Counted from the first letter of the stretch, positions 30,667 through 41,150 are shown. The stretch: 59,915 nucleotides of DNA from an uncultured Prevotella sp. (GCA_905236755.1 CAJOCR010000019.1:1-59915), one strand, 5' to 3'. Notes: generated by a model from the sequence alone, not told the origin. Numbers and translations: made by a program.

Positions 30667-33600
30667 TTAAAGACCAATGTTTACACCAAGTGAGAAACTA
30701 CGGCTGATAGGATAAACAGCTCCTGGTGTTTCAGGATTCAAACCACTATAACCAGTAATCATGAACAAGTTGCTGGCTGTGAAAGAGAAGCCCATGCTGC
30801 TCAAGCCCATGCTCTGAACAACCTTGTTTGGCATGTTATACATCAAAGAAAGTGAACCAAGCTTAAAGTATGAACCACTCTCATAATAGATTGAATTCTG
30901 AATGCTTGAAGAAGCAGGCTGATCAATATGCAGATAGAGCTCCTCACCGAATGGGTCAATAAGTCGAGGACTGCCGTTGGTTACAGGATTAGTAGGTGTC
31001 CAACGGTTAGCAGCATCACTACTCTTATTGAATTGTGCTGTCCATACATCATAGATATCGAGCTGGATCTCGTTTGTTCTCGACTTTTTATTTAAGCTAC
31101 TACTACTCTGTGGAGCTGTAATGTGATTACTAATTAGATTACCCAATGAGAATGAACCGCTCATGCTCAATGTGAAATTCTTATATGACACATTGGTAGA
31201 GATACCACCAGTCCATGGAGCATTACTTGTACCAAGATAATATACATAGTTCTTGTAGTCGCGCAACTGATCAGACATGGTAATATCTACTTCTGGACGA
31301 AGCTCATAGTTGTAGATACCTGTCATTTCATTGATACCCATAGACTTTCCAGAGAAGATTGCTCCCTGAGGATAGTCAAGGGTTACACTATTAAAACTGC
31401 TTCCATTAGGAGCATCATATTTTGAAATGTAATTCTGGTTGTACGACACATTTCCTGCCAAAGACCATCTAAAATCCTTTGTCTTGAGAACTGTTCCATT
31501 TACAGAAAGTTCAAAACCCTGATTTATCTGCTCTGTAGTATTGTAGCTCTGTGTGCTGTAACCTGTTGTTGACACAACACGAACAGAGGTAACAAGGTCA
31601 TAACCTCTACGACGATAAGCAGAGAAATACACATTCAAGCGGTCTTTAAGCATACCGAAATCAAGTGAAGCATTATAGTCGCGAGTATGTTCCCAACGCA
31701 GATTAGGATTAGGTGCACTATTGACTGTTCCTACACGATAGTTATCGGTATCTGAAGAACGATAGAAATTCTGATAATTCATTATTACCTGTGGATAAAC
31801 AGTCTTGTTCACACCACCAGTAAGACCTGTTGACACACGAACAGTTGCACGAGTGAAGAGTGGACGCAGAGAATTAAAGAAAGGTTCTTCGTCGATATTC
31901 CATGCCAAACCTGTTGACCATGTAAGATTGAATTGTTCCTTAGAACCAAAGTTGTTAGAACCGTCTGAGCGAACAGTGGCATTCCATACATACTTATTGT
32001 TATACACATAATCAACGGCACCATAGAATGATGCAAATGCATTCTCGGTCATTGAATAGCAATTTAGCTGATTAAGAATATCACGATAATTCTGCTGATC
32101 GCTCTGAGTGAGCTTTCCATCTGACAACTGTGAGAGATACAATGGTGTAGTATGGTTACCTGTCAATGGGTCGTAACCATACATTTTGCTGGCAATAGAT
32201 GTTGCCTTGTTATAACGAACCTCAGTACCACCAACAGCACTCACACGATGAAGTTCTTCAAAGGTGTGTGTATAGTTTGCTTGTAAACGAGCCAACCAGC
32301 TAACATTCTTAGAAGCAGTATTAGTCTTTGAACCATATACACGACGAGAGGTGAGATATTGATTACCTTCAAAAGGTCGATCACACCATGCCGCATAAGT
32401 ATCCTTACCAATCTCGTTGTCAGAATCATCATTAGCAAAGGTAGCTGATGCAAGACCATAGATACGAAGGTCTTTAATTGGACGCCATGTAAGGTCGGCT
32501 CTCAACACTGTTGAGTTGCTTGTTCCTTTTGTGGTTGTCTCGTTGATTTCACGCATCACGTTAACACCATTGCTTGGCAAGGCTCCTACACTCTCATTGT
32601 TGGCATTAGCCATTGAGAAATAAGTTTCATCACCTCTGTATGAGCCATCCGCATTGTAAAGTCTCTCATAAGGATTTGCAAAATAAGCATATTTAAAGAT
32701 GTCGAAAGACTGGCTTGGTGACATACTCTTCAAATATGAGAAATCAATAGATGCACTATATGAAAGATTCTTCAGTGGTGTACCATTGATTTTTGCACTA
32801 AAGTTATATGAGTCAGAACTGGTACGACGAACAATACCATTATTTGTTGACATACCACCACTGATATAGAATGTTTGCTTGTCAGTACCTCCTGAAACAG
32901 AAATGCTGTGAGAGGTTGACAGAGTATTTTGGAAAAGCTGATCAAACCAATCGGTTGACTGCTGACCTAATTCTGCAATATAACTATCTTGCTGTTCCTT
33001 TGTCCATCCTGCATATTTGCCATAGCCTGAGCGAATTTGTCCAACAATACCAATTACTGGATAGTAAGTACCATTAGTATATCCGCGAGCCGAGAACTCA
33101 TCCCAAATACCTTGTTCGTAAGCAAGCTTCTCCTGAGAATTCATAAGGTTATCGTCACGAACAGGCGAAGTCTGAACACTTACACTTCCACTATAGCTAA
33201 CACGGGTACGTCCCTGTTCACCTTTCTTTGTAGTGATAACGATAACACCTGCCTGTGCCTGTGAACCATAGATGGCTGCAGCTGATGCATCCTTCAATAC
33301 ATTAATACTTTCAATGTTCTGTGGACTGATGCCTGCAACACCATTAGCATAAAGGGTACTAAAATCACCAGAATTAATATAGGTGTTTCCCATAGCAGGG
33401 ATATTCTTCTGAATAGGCACACCATCAACAACCCAAAGAGGTTCACTTGAACCAGTAATAGAACTGACACCACGGATACGTACCTTGGCTGCCTCGCCAG
33501 GACGACCACTCACAGCCTGCACGCTGACACCTGCCATCTTTCCCTGCAGCAACATATCAACATTCTTCAGTGGGGCATCATTAAGTTCTGTACCACCAAT

Positions 33601-33984
33601 AATACTTACAGAACCTGTGCTTTTTCTCACATCAGTCTGTGTGTAACCAGTAACAACAACCTGGTCAAGGGTTTTGGCATCATCTTCAAGAGTAACTACT
33701 CCTTTAAGGGCTTTAGTCATCTTGATAACCTTAGACTGCATACCAATATACGAAATTGACAGTGTGCTGCCTTTGGCTACCCATAATGATACTTTACCAT
33801 TAATATCGGTAGTAGTACCAATCTTCTTGTCGCTGCTCTTTATGGTAGCACCAGGAAGTGGTTCACCATTAGAATCAACAACGGTGATGTTCACCTCATA
33901 GAGCGCGTCGCTCTTAGGGTTCTGTGCCATAGCTATAGTAGCGGTAAGGCACAACATCATCAGTATGATTTTAATTGTTCTCAT
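30667..33984 (-). CDS. SusC/RagA family TonB-dependent outer membrane transporter
   Basis: This protein is about 1105 residues from the ATG at 33984. The upstream in-frame start at 34008 is less likely because MRTIKIILMMLCLTATIAMAQ is a complete signal peptide. Order: carboxypeptidase-D-like regulatory domain (VNITVVDSNGEPLPGATIKS...), TonB-dependent plug (SVSIIGGTELNDAPLKNVDMLLQGKMAGVSVQ, VRIRGVSSITGSSEPLWVVDGVP), and a 22-strand barrel ending in SRSFSLGVNIGL with the terminal aromatic/Leu pattern. Motif DASAAAIYGSQAQAGVIVITTKKG is characteristic of SusC. It pairs with the SusD 12 bases downstream. Likely substrate peptides, inferred from the flanking proteases. Confidence 0.95.
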   Translation of the reverse strand: MRTIKIILMMLCLTATIAMAQNPKSDALYEVNITVVDSNGEPLPGATIKSSDKKIGTTTDINGKVSLWVAKGSTLSISYIGMQSKVIKMTKALKGVVTLEDDAKTLDQVVVTGYTQTDVRKSTGSVSIIGGTELNDAPLKNVDMLLQGKMAGVSVQAVSGRPGEAAKVRIRGVSSITGSSEPLWVVDGVPIQKNIPAMGNTYINSGDFSTLYANGVAGISPQNIESINVLKDASAAAIYGSQAQAGVIVITTKKGEQGRTRVSYSGSVSVQTSPVRDDNLMNSQEKLAYEQGIWDEFSARGYTNGTYYPVIGIVGQIRSGYGKYAGWTKEQQDSYIAELGQQSTDWFDQLFQNTLSTSHSISVSGGTDKQTFYISGGMSTNNGIVRRTSSDSYNFSAKINGTPLKNLSYSASIDFSYLKSMSPSQSFDIFKYAYFANPYERLYNADGSYRGDETYFSMANANNESVGALPSNGVNVMREINETTTKGTSNSTVLRADLTWRPIKDLRIYGLASATFANDDSDNEIGKDTYAAWCDRPFEGNQYLTSRRVYGSKTNTASKNVSWLARLQANYTHTFEELHRVSAVGGTEVRYNKATSIASKMYGYDPLTGNHTTPLYLSQLSDGKLTQSDQQNYRDILNQLNCYSMTENAFASFYGAVDYVYNNKYVWNATVRSDGSNNFGSKEQFNLTWSTGLAWNIDEEPFFNSLRPLFTRATVRVSTGLTGGVNKTVYPQVIMNYQNFYRSSDTDNYRVGTVNSAPNPNLRWEHTRDYNASLDFGMLKDRLNVYFSAYRRRGYDLVTSVRVVSTTGYSTQSYNTTEQINQGFELSVNGTVLKTKDFRWSLAGNVSYNQNYISKYDAPNGSSFNSVTLDYPQGAIFSGKSMGINEMTGIYNYELRPEVDITMSDQLRDYKNYVYYLGTSNAPWTGGISTNVSYKNFTLSMSGSFSLGNLISNHITAPQSSSSLNKKSRTNEIQLDIYDVWTAQFNKSSDAANRWTPTNPVTNGSPRLIDPFGEELYLHIDQPASSSIQNSIYYESGSYFKLGSLSLMYNMPNKVVQSMGLSSMGFSFTASNLFMITGYSGLNPETPGAVYPISRSFSLGVNIGL

Positions 33985-34040
33985 CTTTCTTAGATATAAT
34001 ATATACAAATTCCTTTTATGGTTAAAGTTTATTTCTCTAC

Positions 34041-36281
34041 TTATTTATGATTTACAATATCAATATCACGTGTTGTAGGATTTACAAGGTTTTCAAGGAA
34101 ATAATACCTTACAAGATTATCGTAGTAAGGGCACCATACCCCATGGTCTTTTCCAGGAAGCACCATCATATCGAAGCGTTTGTTATTATCTTGCAAAGCC
34201 TTAGCCATACGAAGAGTGCACGAGAATGGCACATTATCATCAACATCGCCAGAAACAAGCATAAGCTTGCCCTTAAGATTCTTTGCCAGTTCCATAGTTG
34301 TTGGAATCTTACCAACCTCGGTCAATCCCTGGAAGGTCTCACCCCACCACTGAATATATATGTTATTATCATAGTTTCCTGAAGCAGCAAAACCCACCTT
34401 ATAGAAATCAGGATAGGTACACATAGCGGTAACTGTCATAAAACCACCACCTGAATGTCCATAGATTCCTACCCTATCAAGATCTATGAAAGGATATTTC
34501 TTGGCAAGAGTCTCAATAGTATGCTTATCGTCGGCCAAAGGATAATCACGTAGATTGCCATAACCATAGCAATAGAAATCTCTGCCACGCAGAGGACTAC
34601 TGCCACGAGGTCCGACATTGATAACGATGAAACCTAATTCTGCCAGGCTTTGATTACTATTGTCATCAATAGTAAACGCTCTTGGAATCTGATCATCCTG
34701 TGGACCAGGATAAACATTAGAGATAACAGGATATTTCTTGTTTGGATCAAGATTCTTTGGAGTGTACATAACACCATAAAGGTCAGTCTTCTCATCAGCA
34801 GCCTTTATCTTGATAAGTGTAGGTGCATGCCAACCAGCTTCTTTCATCACCTCTATAGAGCGACGGGCAAACTCATGTGCCTTTTCTGGATGTCGCATGT
34901 CAACAGTTTGATAAACTGTAGGTAAATCCATACGTGAATAGCTATCAACTGCATATTCTCTCGTAGGCGAAAAACTCAGTTCATGAGTACCATTGCCATG
35001 AGTAAGCAACGTTTGCTTACCAGCAAAGGTGGCTCTGTAGTAATTAACATAATAAGGATCCATATTCTCTTGGCCATAGCCAAGGAAAACAATGTTCTTA
35101 CCTAACGTGTCAATATGCTCTATCCTACCTGCCACAAGATTCTTTCCTTGCGTCATTCGTGCAAGAAGTTTACCATTACCATTATATAAGTAATAGTTTC
35201 CTCTTCCTGTGCGCTCTGACCACCAGATAATCTTCTCGCCTTTCTCTATAATTCTATAGTTGAAGAGGCTTTGGTTTTGATGTGGCTTACACACTTCGGT
35301 AATGATAGTTGTGATTTCACCATTGACAGGATTAACCTTACAAAGTTCAAGAGTATCAAGGTCGCGGGTTCTACGCATGAAGTAATAATCCTTTGCTCCA
35401 TCAACCCAAGCCTGCTCTGTGAACTGTCCGCTCCATTTGTTTATTGGAAGTTCTTTACCCTGCTGAGTATCAGCGTTATACCAGTGCAGACGAAAACCAC
35501 GAATTCCATCTCCATTAGGCAATGGCATCTTTTTCTGAATAAGTTTTGGATATGGTTTTGCAAGGGCATTGATGATATTAAGATTCTGCACCTTAGTATC
35601 ATCATATACAAATGTCATAAAGGAATGACCATACCAACGTCCTTCTGGTTGTCGTTCTGTAATAGTGTCTTTGCTTGAACGATAGCAATAGGAATTATTC
35701 TCTACTCCATCAGTGGTAATTCTCGTTATCTTACCTGTTCTATTATCTCGTACATAGAGATTAAATCTGTCACCAAGCATAGTGTAAGCAGAATCAGCCG
35801 ATACTGATGTTGGTTTCTGATTATGTCGGCTTATATTTTCTTTCTTCTCTACACTCTTGTCAAGAGACACATTATTATTCAAGCGATCGATGATAATTCG
35901 TTTGCCTTTATTTTGCCAATACAGATGGCGACTATCACCTTTCTTCATGGTTATACCATAGAAGTGCATGTCATCTATCTTTGCAGCTGTATCGTTTGTA
36001 AGTTTGCGATAGTTCTCTACTACTCTATCAAGATTATTAAACATAGCTTCTTTCTTACCTGTTCTTGCATCGACCAGGTAAAAAAGAGATTTCTTGCTTG
36101 TTTTGTCCTTATAATATAAATAAGGTGTTTTTCCCAACCAACTGGTTGAGATATATGTTTTGTCAGCTATCTTGTTAATTTCTGATTCTTCTGCAGCCTT
36201 TGAGGCTTTCCAGTTAACAGATTGTGCATTGGCAGAGAATAAAGTAATTATCCCTGCGAAGAACAGCATAGTTTTCTTCAT
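34041..36281 (-). CDS. S9 family prolyl oligopeptidase-like peptidase
   Basis: This 746-residue serine peptidase of the dipeptidyl-peptidase IV / prolyl tripeptidyl peptidase group has signal peptide MKKTMLFFAGIITLFSANAQ. The N-terminal two-thirds is a beta-propeller; the C-terminal alpha/beta hydrolase holds the triad: Ser610 in YGHSGGGFM, Asp near 681 in GDVDDNVPF, His713 in GKDHGVW. It probably trims Xaa-Pro or short peptides in the periplasm before or after import. It lies directly between an S8 protease and SusC in one operon. Confidence 0.93.
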   Translation of the reverse strand: MKKTMLFFAGIITLFSANAQSVNWKASKAAEESEINKIADKTYISTSWLGKTPYLYYKDKTSKKSLFYLVDARTGKKEAMFNNLDRVVENYRKLTNDTAAKIDDMHFYGITMKKGDSRHLYWQNKGKRIIIDRLNNNVSLDKSVEKKENISRHNQKPTSVSADSAYTMLGDRFNLYVRDNRTGKITRITTDGVENNSYCYRSSKDTITERQPEGRWYGHSFMTFVYDDTKVQNLNIINALAKPYPKLIQKKMPLPNGDGIRGFRLHWYNADTQQGKELPINKWSGQFTEQAWVDGAKDYYFMRRTRDLDTLELCKVNPVNGEITTIITEVCKPHQNQSLFNYRIIEKGEKIIWWSERTGRGNYYLYNGNGKLLARMTQGKNLVAGRIEHIDTLGKNIVFLGYGQENMDPYYVNYYRATFAGKQTLLTHGNGTHELSFSPTREYAVDSYSRMDLPTVYQTVDMRHPEKAHEFARRSIEVMKEAGWHAPTLIKIKAADEKTDLYGVMYTPKNLDPNKKYPVISNVYPGPQDDQIPRAFTIDDNSNQSLAELGFIVINVGPRGSSPLRGRDFYCYGYGNLRDYPLADDKHTIETLAKKYPFIDLDRVGIYGHSGGGFMTVTAMCTYPDFYKVGFAASGNYDNNIYIQWWGETFQGLTEVGKIPTTMELAKNLKGKLMLVSGDVDDNVPFSCTLRMAKALQDNNKRFDMMVLPGKDHGVWCPYYDNLVRYYFLENLVNPTTRDIDIVNHK

Positions 36282-36291
36282 TAGTTAGAAT

Positions 36292-37851
36292 TTATTTTGT
36301 TAGCTTATGAGCCATTTTTACTGCTGCAAGAGCATCAATATATCCACCTGAAACAGAGATAGTCGTATCGTCCATCTTATGAACAGTTTTCATCAACACG
36401 TCCTTAACCTGAGCAGCTGTAAGTTTTGGAAAACAGTTTCTAATCATAGCAGCAATACCAGCCACAACAGGAGCAGCAACACTTGTGCCGTTAGCAAAAT
36501 CGTATTTATCGCCAGGATAAATACCAGAGATATATTCACCTGGAGCATAGAGATCTACTTTCTTACCGCCGTAGTTTGACACTCTTGAAAGCTTACCTAA
36601 CATATTGATGCCTCCCACACGTACATAATTATCGAGAGCCTTACGCGAAGCATCAATACCCTGTGGATAATAACCTATTGTGTCGATATTAAGATGATTG
36701 TTTCCTGCTGCTGCAATAACAAGTACATCATGTTTCTGCGCATATAACAAAGCATCGTCAACCATTTTATGATCTGGTGAAAGATATTTTCCTAAACTAA
36801 TATTTATTACTTTAGCTCCATTATCAACAGCATAATGAATAGATGACGCAACATCCTTATCATATTCATCACCATCAGGTGAACATCTAACAGCCATTAC
36901 TCTGGCATTAGGCCAGATACCACTAAAAGCATCGTATTCTTTATCAGCCTTACCAGCAATGACAGAAGCAACAAAGGTACCATGCTCATAACCTTCTATA
37001 TCCAATTTGCCATTACCATAATAACGGTCGGCAGCATTGTTCATGTCATCTCCTATAAGCAGACGCTTGTCGGCTTCGCCTTCAATCTTCCACAGATTAT
37101 GAGCCATCTGCTTTAAAGCCTCTGCCTGAGCCTTCTTAAATTCAGGCCATGTTTGAGTTGGTTCAGCCTTAATGAGGTCAACATATATTTCCTGACCATA
37201 TTGCGCCCAAGCACTATCCTCAACCTCCTGCGTAAACAATCCAGCAATAGTGAGCGTATCAGGATTAAGATTCTTTACTGTATGTAATAAAGAATCCATT
37301 TTAGCTATAGTAACTGCCTTTTGCTGACTAAACTGATAAAACATCATGTAGCTACCTACTCCACACTTCTTGCGTACCTTCTTGTAGTAAGCATACTCCA
37401 AGGGGCACATATTAGCTTCATCATCACCGTCTTTTACATTCTTGTATTTAGGGTAAAGGCGTTTGAACTCTCTATACTCCTCAGTACCGGCACGCAACAT
37501 ATTAAAACTGCCATCAGCGGTACCAAGGAAATTCCAACCATGCAGATCATCCACATAGCCATTCTTATCATTATCTTTGCCGTCGGCTTTCTCTTTCTTA
37601 TTGGTCCAAAGCACCTGTTTCAGGGTAACAGATGCTGTGTCAATACCAGAGTCAAGAACACCTACAATAATGTTTTTCTTATGCTTTATTTTATTAGTCT
37701 TGATATAGTCAAGAGCCGCATTTATATTAGCTCCACAAATAGAGTCGTTATGGTTCTTATACCAACCAGCATATTCTGACAACTCTGAATTTTGGGCATA
37801 ACTACTCATAGCTGCAACAGCTATGAATAATGTAATGAATATACGCTTCAT
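36292..37851 (-). CDS. S8 family subtilisin-like serine protease
   Basis: This 519-residue exported subtilase has signal peptide ITLFIAVAAMSSYA. Catalytic Asp67 in GVLDSGID, His290 in EHGTFVASVIAG and Ser457 in NGTSVAAPVVAG, with the oxyanion Asn in AAAGNNH near 384. About 180 residues are inserted between Asp and His, containing a Ca-binding-like DGKDNDKNGYVDD and a helical stretch, a layout seen in Bacteroidetes S8 proteases. It is the first gene of the SusCD peptide locus and has its own promoter. Confidence 0.94.
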   Translation of the reverse strand: MKRIFITLFIAVAAMSSYAQNSELSEYAGWYKNHNDSICGANINAALDYIKTNKIKHKKNIIVGVLDSGIDTASVTLKQVLWTNKKEKADGKDNDKNGYVDDLHGWNFLGTADGSFNMLRAGTEEYREFKRLYPKYKNVKDGDDEANMCPLEYAYYKKVRKKCGVGSYMMFYQFSQQKAVTIAKMDSLLHTVKNLNPDTLTIAGLFTQEVEDSAWAQYGQEIYVDLIKAEPTQTWPEFKKAQAEALKQMAHNLWKIEGEADKRLLIGDDMNNAADRYYGNGKLDIEGYEHGTFVASVIAGKADKEYDAFSGIWPNARVMAVRCSPDGDEYDKDVASSIHYAVDNGAKVINISLGKYLSPDHKMVDDALLYAQKHDVLVIAAAGNNHLNIDTIGYYPQGIDASRKALDNYVRVGGINMLGKLSRVSNYGGKKVDLYAPGEYISGIYPGDKYDFANGTSVAAPVVAGIAAMIRNCFPKLTAAQVKDVLMKTVHKMDDTTISVSGGYIDALAAVKMAHKLTK

Positions 37852-37898
37852 TTAGCTAAACACAATTTATTATTATCTCTTCTTCTATTTTGCGGATG

Positions 37899-37928
37899 CA
37901 AAAATAATCAAAAAATAACATAATGCAA
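37899..37928 (-). promoter_or_regulatory. Promoter for the peptide-utilisation operon
   Basis: TTG, 19-base spacer, TATTTTTG on the minus strand, giving a leader of about 40 bases before the S8 protease gene. It is divergent from the promoter at 37968-37999. Confidence 0.75.
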
Positions 37929-37967
37929 CATTTTCCTATAATAAATTACATATTTGAAATAATTATA

Positions 37968-37999
37968 TTTTGAAATCTCATATTTATAACGTATCTTTG
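37968..37999 (+). promoter_or_regulatory. Promoter for the 38027 lipoprotein gene
   Basis: TTTTG, 19-base spacer, TATCTTTG on the plus strand, an exact consensus match. The start would be about 38005, within the longer open frame, which supports the ATG at 38027. Confidence 0.8.
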
Positions 38000-38026
38000 C
38001 GCAAAATAAACAAAAACATACTAACT

Positions 38027-38494
38027 ATGAGAAAAATTTATAGCCTAATGATAATGATGATGCTCTTCATCATTTCATTGACTCTTACATCATGTGACAA
38101 AGAACAACAGATTGCTGCACAGCTTCAGGGACATTGGAGTGGGGAAATACGTACTACATACAATTCTTTCCGTGGAGTAAGTGGTGGTAATTACTATACC
38201 GTATTCCGCTTTGACGGCAAACCAGGTAGCCGTGGCGGTCATGGTTATGAAATAGATTATGCCAATTACCGCTATGATTCACGCACACGCATCAAAGAAA
38301 ATTTCAACTATAGTGTTGCTGATGAGGTAATAACAATTATCTACGAAGGTGGTGCAGTAGGTCAAATACGAGACTATCGTTTGGATGGCAATACCTTTGA
38401 AGGCTATCTCGATTTCGAAAATCAATACATACATTTCCGTTTAGAAAAGGACGATCAGTATAGAGACGATCCATACGTTCACGGAAATTACTAA
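38027..38494 (+). CDS. Small lipocalin-like lipoprotein, function unknown
   Basis: This 155-residue lipoprotein has MRKIYSLMIMMMLF then SLTLTSC lipobox (Cys near 23). The mature part starts QLQGHWSGEIRTTY and contains YTVFRFDGKPG, VITIIYEGGAVGQIRDY and LDGNTFEGYLDF, all beta strands, a pattern like small lipocalin-type or DUF-like Bacteroidetes lipoproteins. No enzymatic motif is seen. It is a single-gene unit with promoter and strong terminator. Confidence 0.75.
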   Translation: MRKIYSLMIMMMLFIISLTLTSCDKEQQIAAQLQGHWSGEIRTTYNSFRGVSGGNYYTVFRFDGKPGSRGGHGYEIDYANYRYDSRTRIKENFNYSVADEVITIIYEGGAVGQIRDYRLDGNTFEGYLDFENQYIHFRLEKDDQYRDDPYVHGNY

Positions 38495-38501
38495 TAAAAC
38501 T

Positions 38502-38542
38502 AAAAAGTAGGATATGCTTCAAACACATATCCTACTTTTTTT
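38502..38542. terminator. Bidirectional terminator
   Basis: A perfect stem AAAAAGTAGGATATG / CATATCCTACTTTTT, with flanking T run, serves the plus-strand lipoprotein gene. The mirrored A run could also help the leftward phosphate operon. Confidence 0.85.
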
Positions 38543-38664
38543 AGAATTCAAAAGGCCAAATAAGATTTTCAATATTTACTTCCTTCACTTTAATATTTCA
38601 TTATTTCAATACTTCAATCTTAAATTATATTGCCTCTATAATCCGTCTATATCAATCCAGTTCA

Positions 38665-39948
38665 TTATTTTATAGCGTCATAGGCGTTCAATGCCTCCGT
38701 GAATCGTGCATTGATATCCTCAAAAGTATATAAGCCATCAGCATTGGCAGTCAAGCCTTTTAACTTCAAAGGGAATATCATTGGAGGATTCTGCAAATTA
38801 AGCATTGTAATATTACGCAACTGATCGGTTGACTGATAAACCAAGTTCATACCAATATACTCTTTACCGGCAGCATCAACCCACTTTTCAAAAACAAGCT
38901 TGCTTCCTATAGGTGTTTTCTTCTCTATAGAATTAGGAAGTTCATAATCCTCAACCCCAAGAGCAGCATCAACACTGGCAATATTACTGTCGTGACCACA
39001 AAGGAACGTGAACTTTCGTCCCTCAGAATTCAGTTCGTCAAAAATATATTGAATAAGTGGATGAGCAACATTAGCAGCTACGATAGGTGCAGTAAAGAGA
39101 ACATCTCCATACACATCCTTTATCTTTGCTATTTTTGTCCAGTCATCTAAAGTAATATCGTGACCAAAAGCAGCTTTCTTAGCATCAGGCTCTTCATAAT
39201 ATTGCAAGATAAAAGCATCAGATGCAGAATTAGCCTGTTTCAATGCCCCCTTCATTCGTGGTTCATCAAACAGTTTAAATATAATCTGTGTGTTATAATC
39301 ATCAAAAGCACATACCTCACCACTCTTACAAGCTGGCGATTCCTTAAGATCAAGAACTTTAACTGTTATATCATAGCTTTCTTTCAACTGTTCGTTGATA
39401 CCTACAATACCTTTCTTTCCACCCATAGCATTAATCTGCTTCATAGCCTCCTTTTTGAATGCATCAGAAAGCTTTGTAAGACGAGGTGTGAAAACTGGAT
39501 CCATCTTGCTGGCTGTATAGCGGTGGTTAATATCAATATTAGCAATAGGCATGAAACCAGAAGAGAAATATTGTGCAGTGGCTATAGTTCGTTGCATACT
39601 GTTAGCATAGAAAAACACTTCAGAAGTGGTTGGAACGGTGTTTTCCTTAAATAGTCCTTCGCTTACTGTCCACTTGCGGAAGAACTGTCCCATCATTGTT
39701 TCAAGAACTCCTCCACGTGAGGTAAGCTCACTTGAACCTGATGACCAGTTAGTCCAATGATGTGGGGTTAGTCGGCCTAATGCACTACCATCATCAGAAA
39801 GCGGGGCACGGATGTTGTGTCGGCTTAAAATTACTACTTCTTTTAGTTGATACTTACTTTTAAAGGTCTCTGAACGCTGAAGCTGCGCCATCATAAATGA
39901 TGGCAGCAGCAACATCAAGACCAATAGAGAAAACTTTGTATTCTTCAT
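38665..39948 (-). CDS. Histidine acid phosphatase (phytase/MINPP-like)
   Basis: This 427-residue exported phosphatase of the branch-2 histidine phosphatase superfamily has signal peptide FSLLVLMLLLPSFMMAQ. Catalytic motif LSRHNIRAP at 42-49 (nucleophile His44, Arg47) and proton donor motif GHDSN at 318-322 (His319-Asp320). Substrates of the family include inositol phosphates and other phosphomonoesters. Last gene of a three-gene operon with a phosphate-type porin and PhoN-type phosphatase. Confidence 0.92.
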   Translation of the reverse strand: MKNTKFSLLVLMLLLPSFMMAQLQRSETFKSKYQLKEVVILSRHNIRAPLSDDGSALGRLTPHHWTNWSSGSSELTSRGGVLETMMGQFFRKWTVSEGLFKENTVPTTSEVFFYANSMQRTIATAQYFSSGFMPIANIDINHRYTASKMDPVFTPRLTKLSDAFKKEAMKQINAMGGKKGIVGINEQLKESYDITVKVLDLKESPACKSGEVCAFDDYNTQIIFKLFDEPRMKGALKQANSASDAFILQYYEEPDAKKAAFGHDITLDDWTKIAKIKDVYGDVLFTAPIVAANVAHPLIQYIFDELNSEGRKFTFLCGHDSNIASVDAALGVEDYELPNSIEKKTPIGSKLVFEKWVDAAGKEYIGMNLVYQSTDQLRNITMLNLQNPPMIFPLKLKGLTANADGLYTFEDINARFTEALNAYDAIK

Positions 39949-39974
39949 ATTGGTATAATATAATAATGTATTAA

Positions 39975-41114
39975 TTAAAATTTAATCTGCAAACGGGTTT
40001 CAAGAACAGAAAAGTCGTTCTTGTTGGCTGTTACAGCAAGACCAGTATTGGTTTCACCTGCATGAACATAATGACCGCTGACACGCCAAATCATATACTT
40101 ATTAATATAGTAATTCATAGTGAGTGACCAGTCGCTCAACTTTCCGCCAAGAATATCACCATCGTTCATATCTGTGTAGTTGTATGCAGCAACAAGCTCC
40201 CAAGACTTAGGATCTGGTGTTGCAATACCTGCATCGTTCTTCACATAGGTATATTCACTGTTTAGAAGGAAACGGAGATTACCATACGCACCCCATGCTG
40301 TGTAGTTAGGAAGATTACGCTGGTTTACATTCATCATAATATACTGTGCTTCTAAACCAATATTTCCCTTAGCAGCCATAACTTCACCTGTGAACTTGAA
40401 ATCGCTCTTGGCATCAGCAAGTTCAACACCCATAGCAGTAAGCTTGGCAACACGTGTAGGATATGGTGAAGTCCACTTCATATTAGCACCATTCTTTGAT
40501 GCAAGCTCATAGTTCAAGCCAACACCTACCTGGAAGAGATTGCCTCTCTCAATACATGGATGATAAACCAAACGTGTCATCAAACCAGAACCCTGATAAC
40601 CTGTCTCGTTTGTCTGTTTCTTGAAACTTTGATTATCGGTATAAAGGGATGCAGCACCCATGAACTTATCATCACTATGCTCGTACATCAAACCAAGCAG
40701 ACGACCACCTACACCAAAGGCAGAATGTGTCTCAGGCTCTTCCATAGCAATCTTGAAGCTTGAAGATGTGGCACTCTGATAACCAAACTGATGAACGAAA
40801 TAACCACCACGAAGGAAATTCTTCTTATCAAAGTTATACTGAATGAATACATCCTTCACAGAAAGGCTCTGACGAGCATAACCAACATCAACCTTTCCTT
40901 CCCAGTTACCATATGAAGCCTTCATTCCTATACGTACATCAGGTACATTGAAACCAGCCTCGCCTGCTGCATCAGCAACATCATCAGAGCTGTGCATGAT
41001 AGCACCGTCCATTAAGATACGGCCTGAAGGTTTTACAACCAGTTTCTCCTCCTGTGCAAAAGCGCTTGCTGCAATACCGAAACAAAGTGCTGCAGCTAAT
41101 ACATATTTTTTCAT
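39975..41114 (-). CDS. OprO/OprP-like phosphate-selective porin
   Basis: This 379-residue outer membrane beta-barrel has a clean signal peptide MKKYVLAAALCFGIAASAFA. VVKPSGRILMDGAIM, VRIGMKASYGNWEGKVDVGYA, FIQYNFDKKNFLRGGYFVHQFG and the terminal VLETRLQIKF with aromatic end are typical of the phosphate-porin family. Gaps of 26 and 36 bases to its neighbours indicate one operon. It likely admits phosphate or phosphorylated compounds released by the flanking phosphatases. Confidence 0.88.
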   Translation of the reverse strand: MKKYVLAAALCFGIAASAFAQEEKLVVKPSGRILMDGAIMHSSDDVADAAGEAGFNVPDVRIGMKASYGNWEGKVDVGYARQSLSVKDVFIQYNFDKKNFLRGGYFVHQFGYQSATSSSFKIAMEEPETHSAFGVGGRLLGLMYEHSDDKFMGAASLYTDNQSFKKQTNETGYQGSGLMTRLVYHPCIERGNLFQVGVGLNYELASKNGANMKWTSPYPTRVAKLTAMGVELADAKSDFKFTGEVMAAKGNIGLEAQYIMMNVNQRNLPNYTAWGAYGNLRFLLNSEYTYVKNDAGIATPDPKSWELVAAYNYTDMNDGDILGGKLSDWSLTMNYYINKYMIWRVSGHYVHAGETNTGLAVTANKNDFSVLETRLQIKF

Positions 41115-41150
41115 TTAAACTTTTCCTTAATAATTAAGCAATACTATTCC

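Noticed and set aside
37321..37779. 152-codon plus-strand frame opposite the S8 protease gene
   Set aside because: Hydrophobic frame caused by antisense reading of a conserved protease gene; no independent signals.
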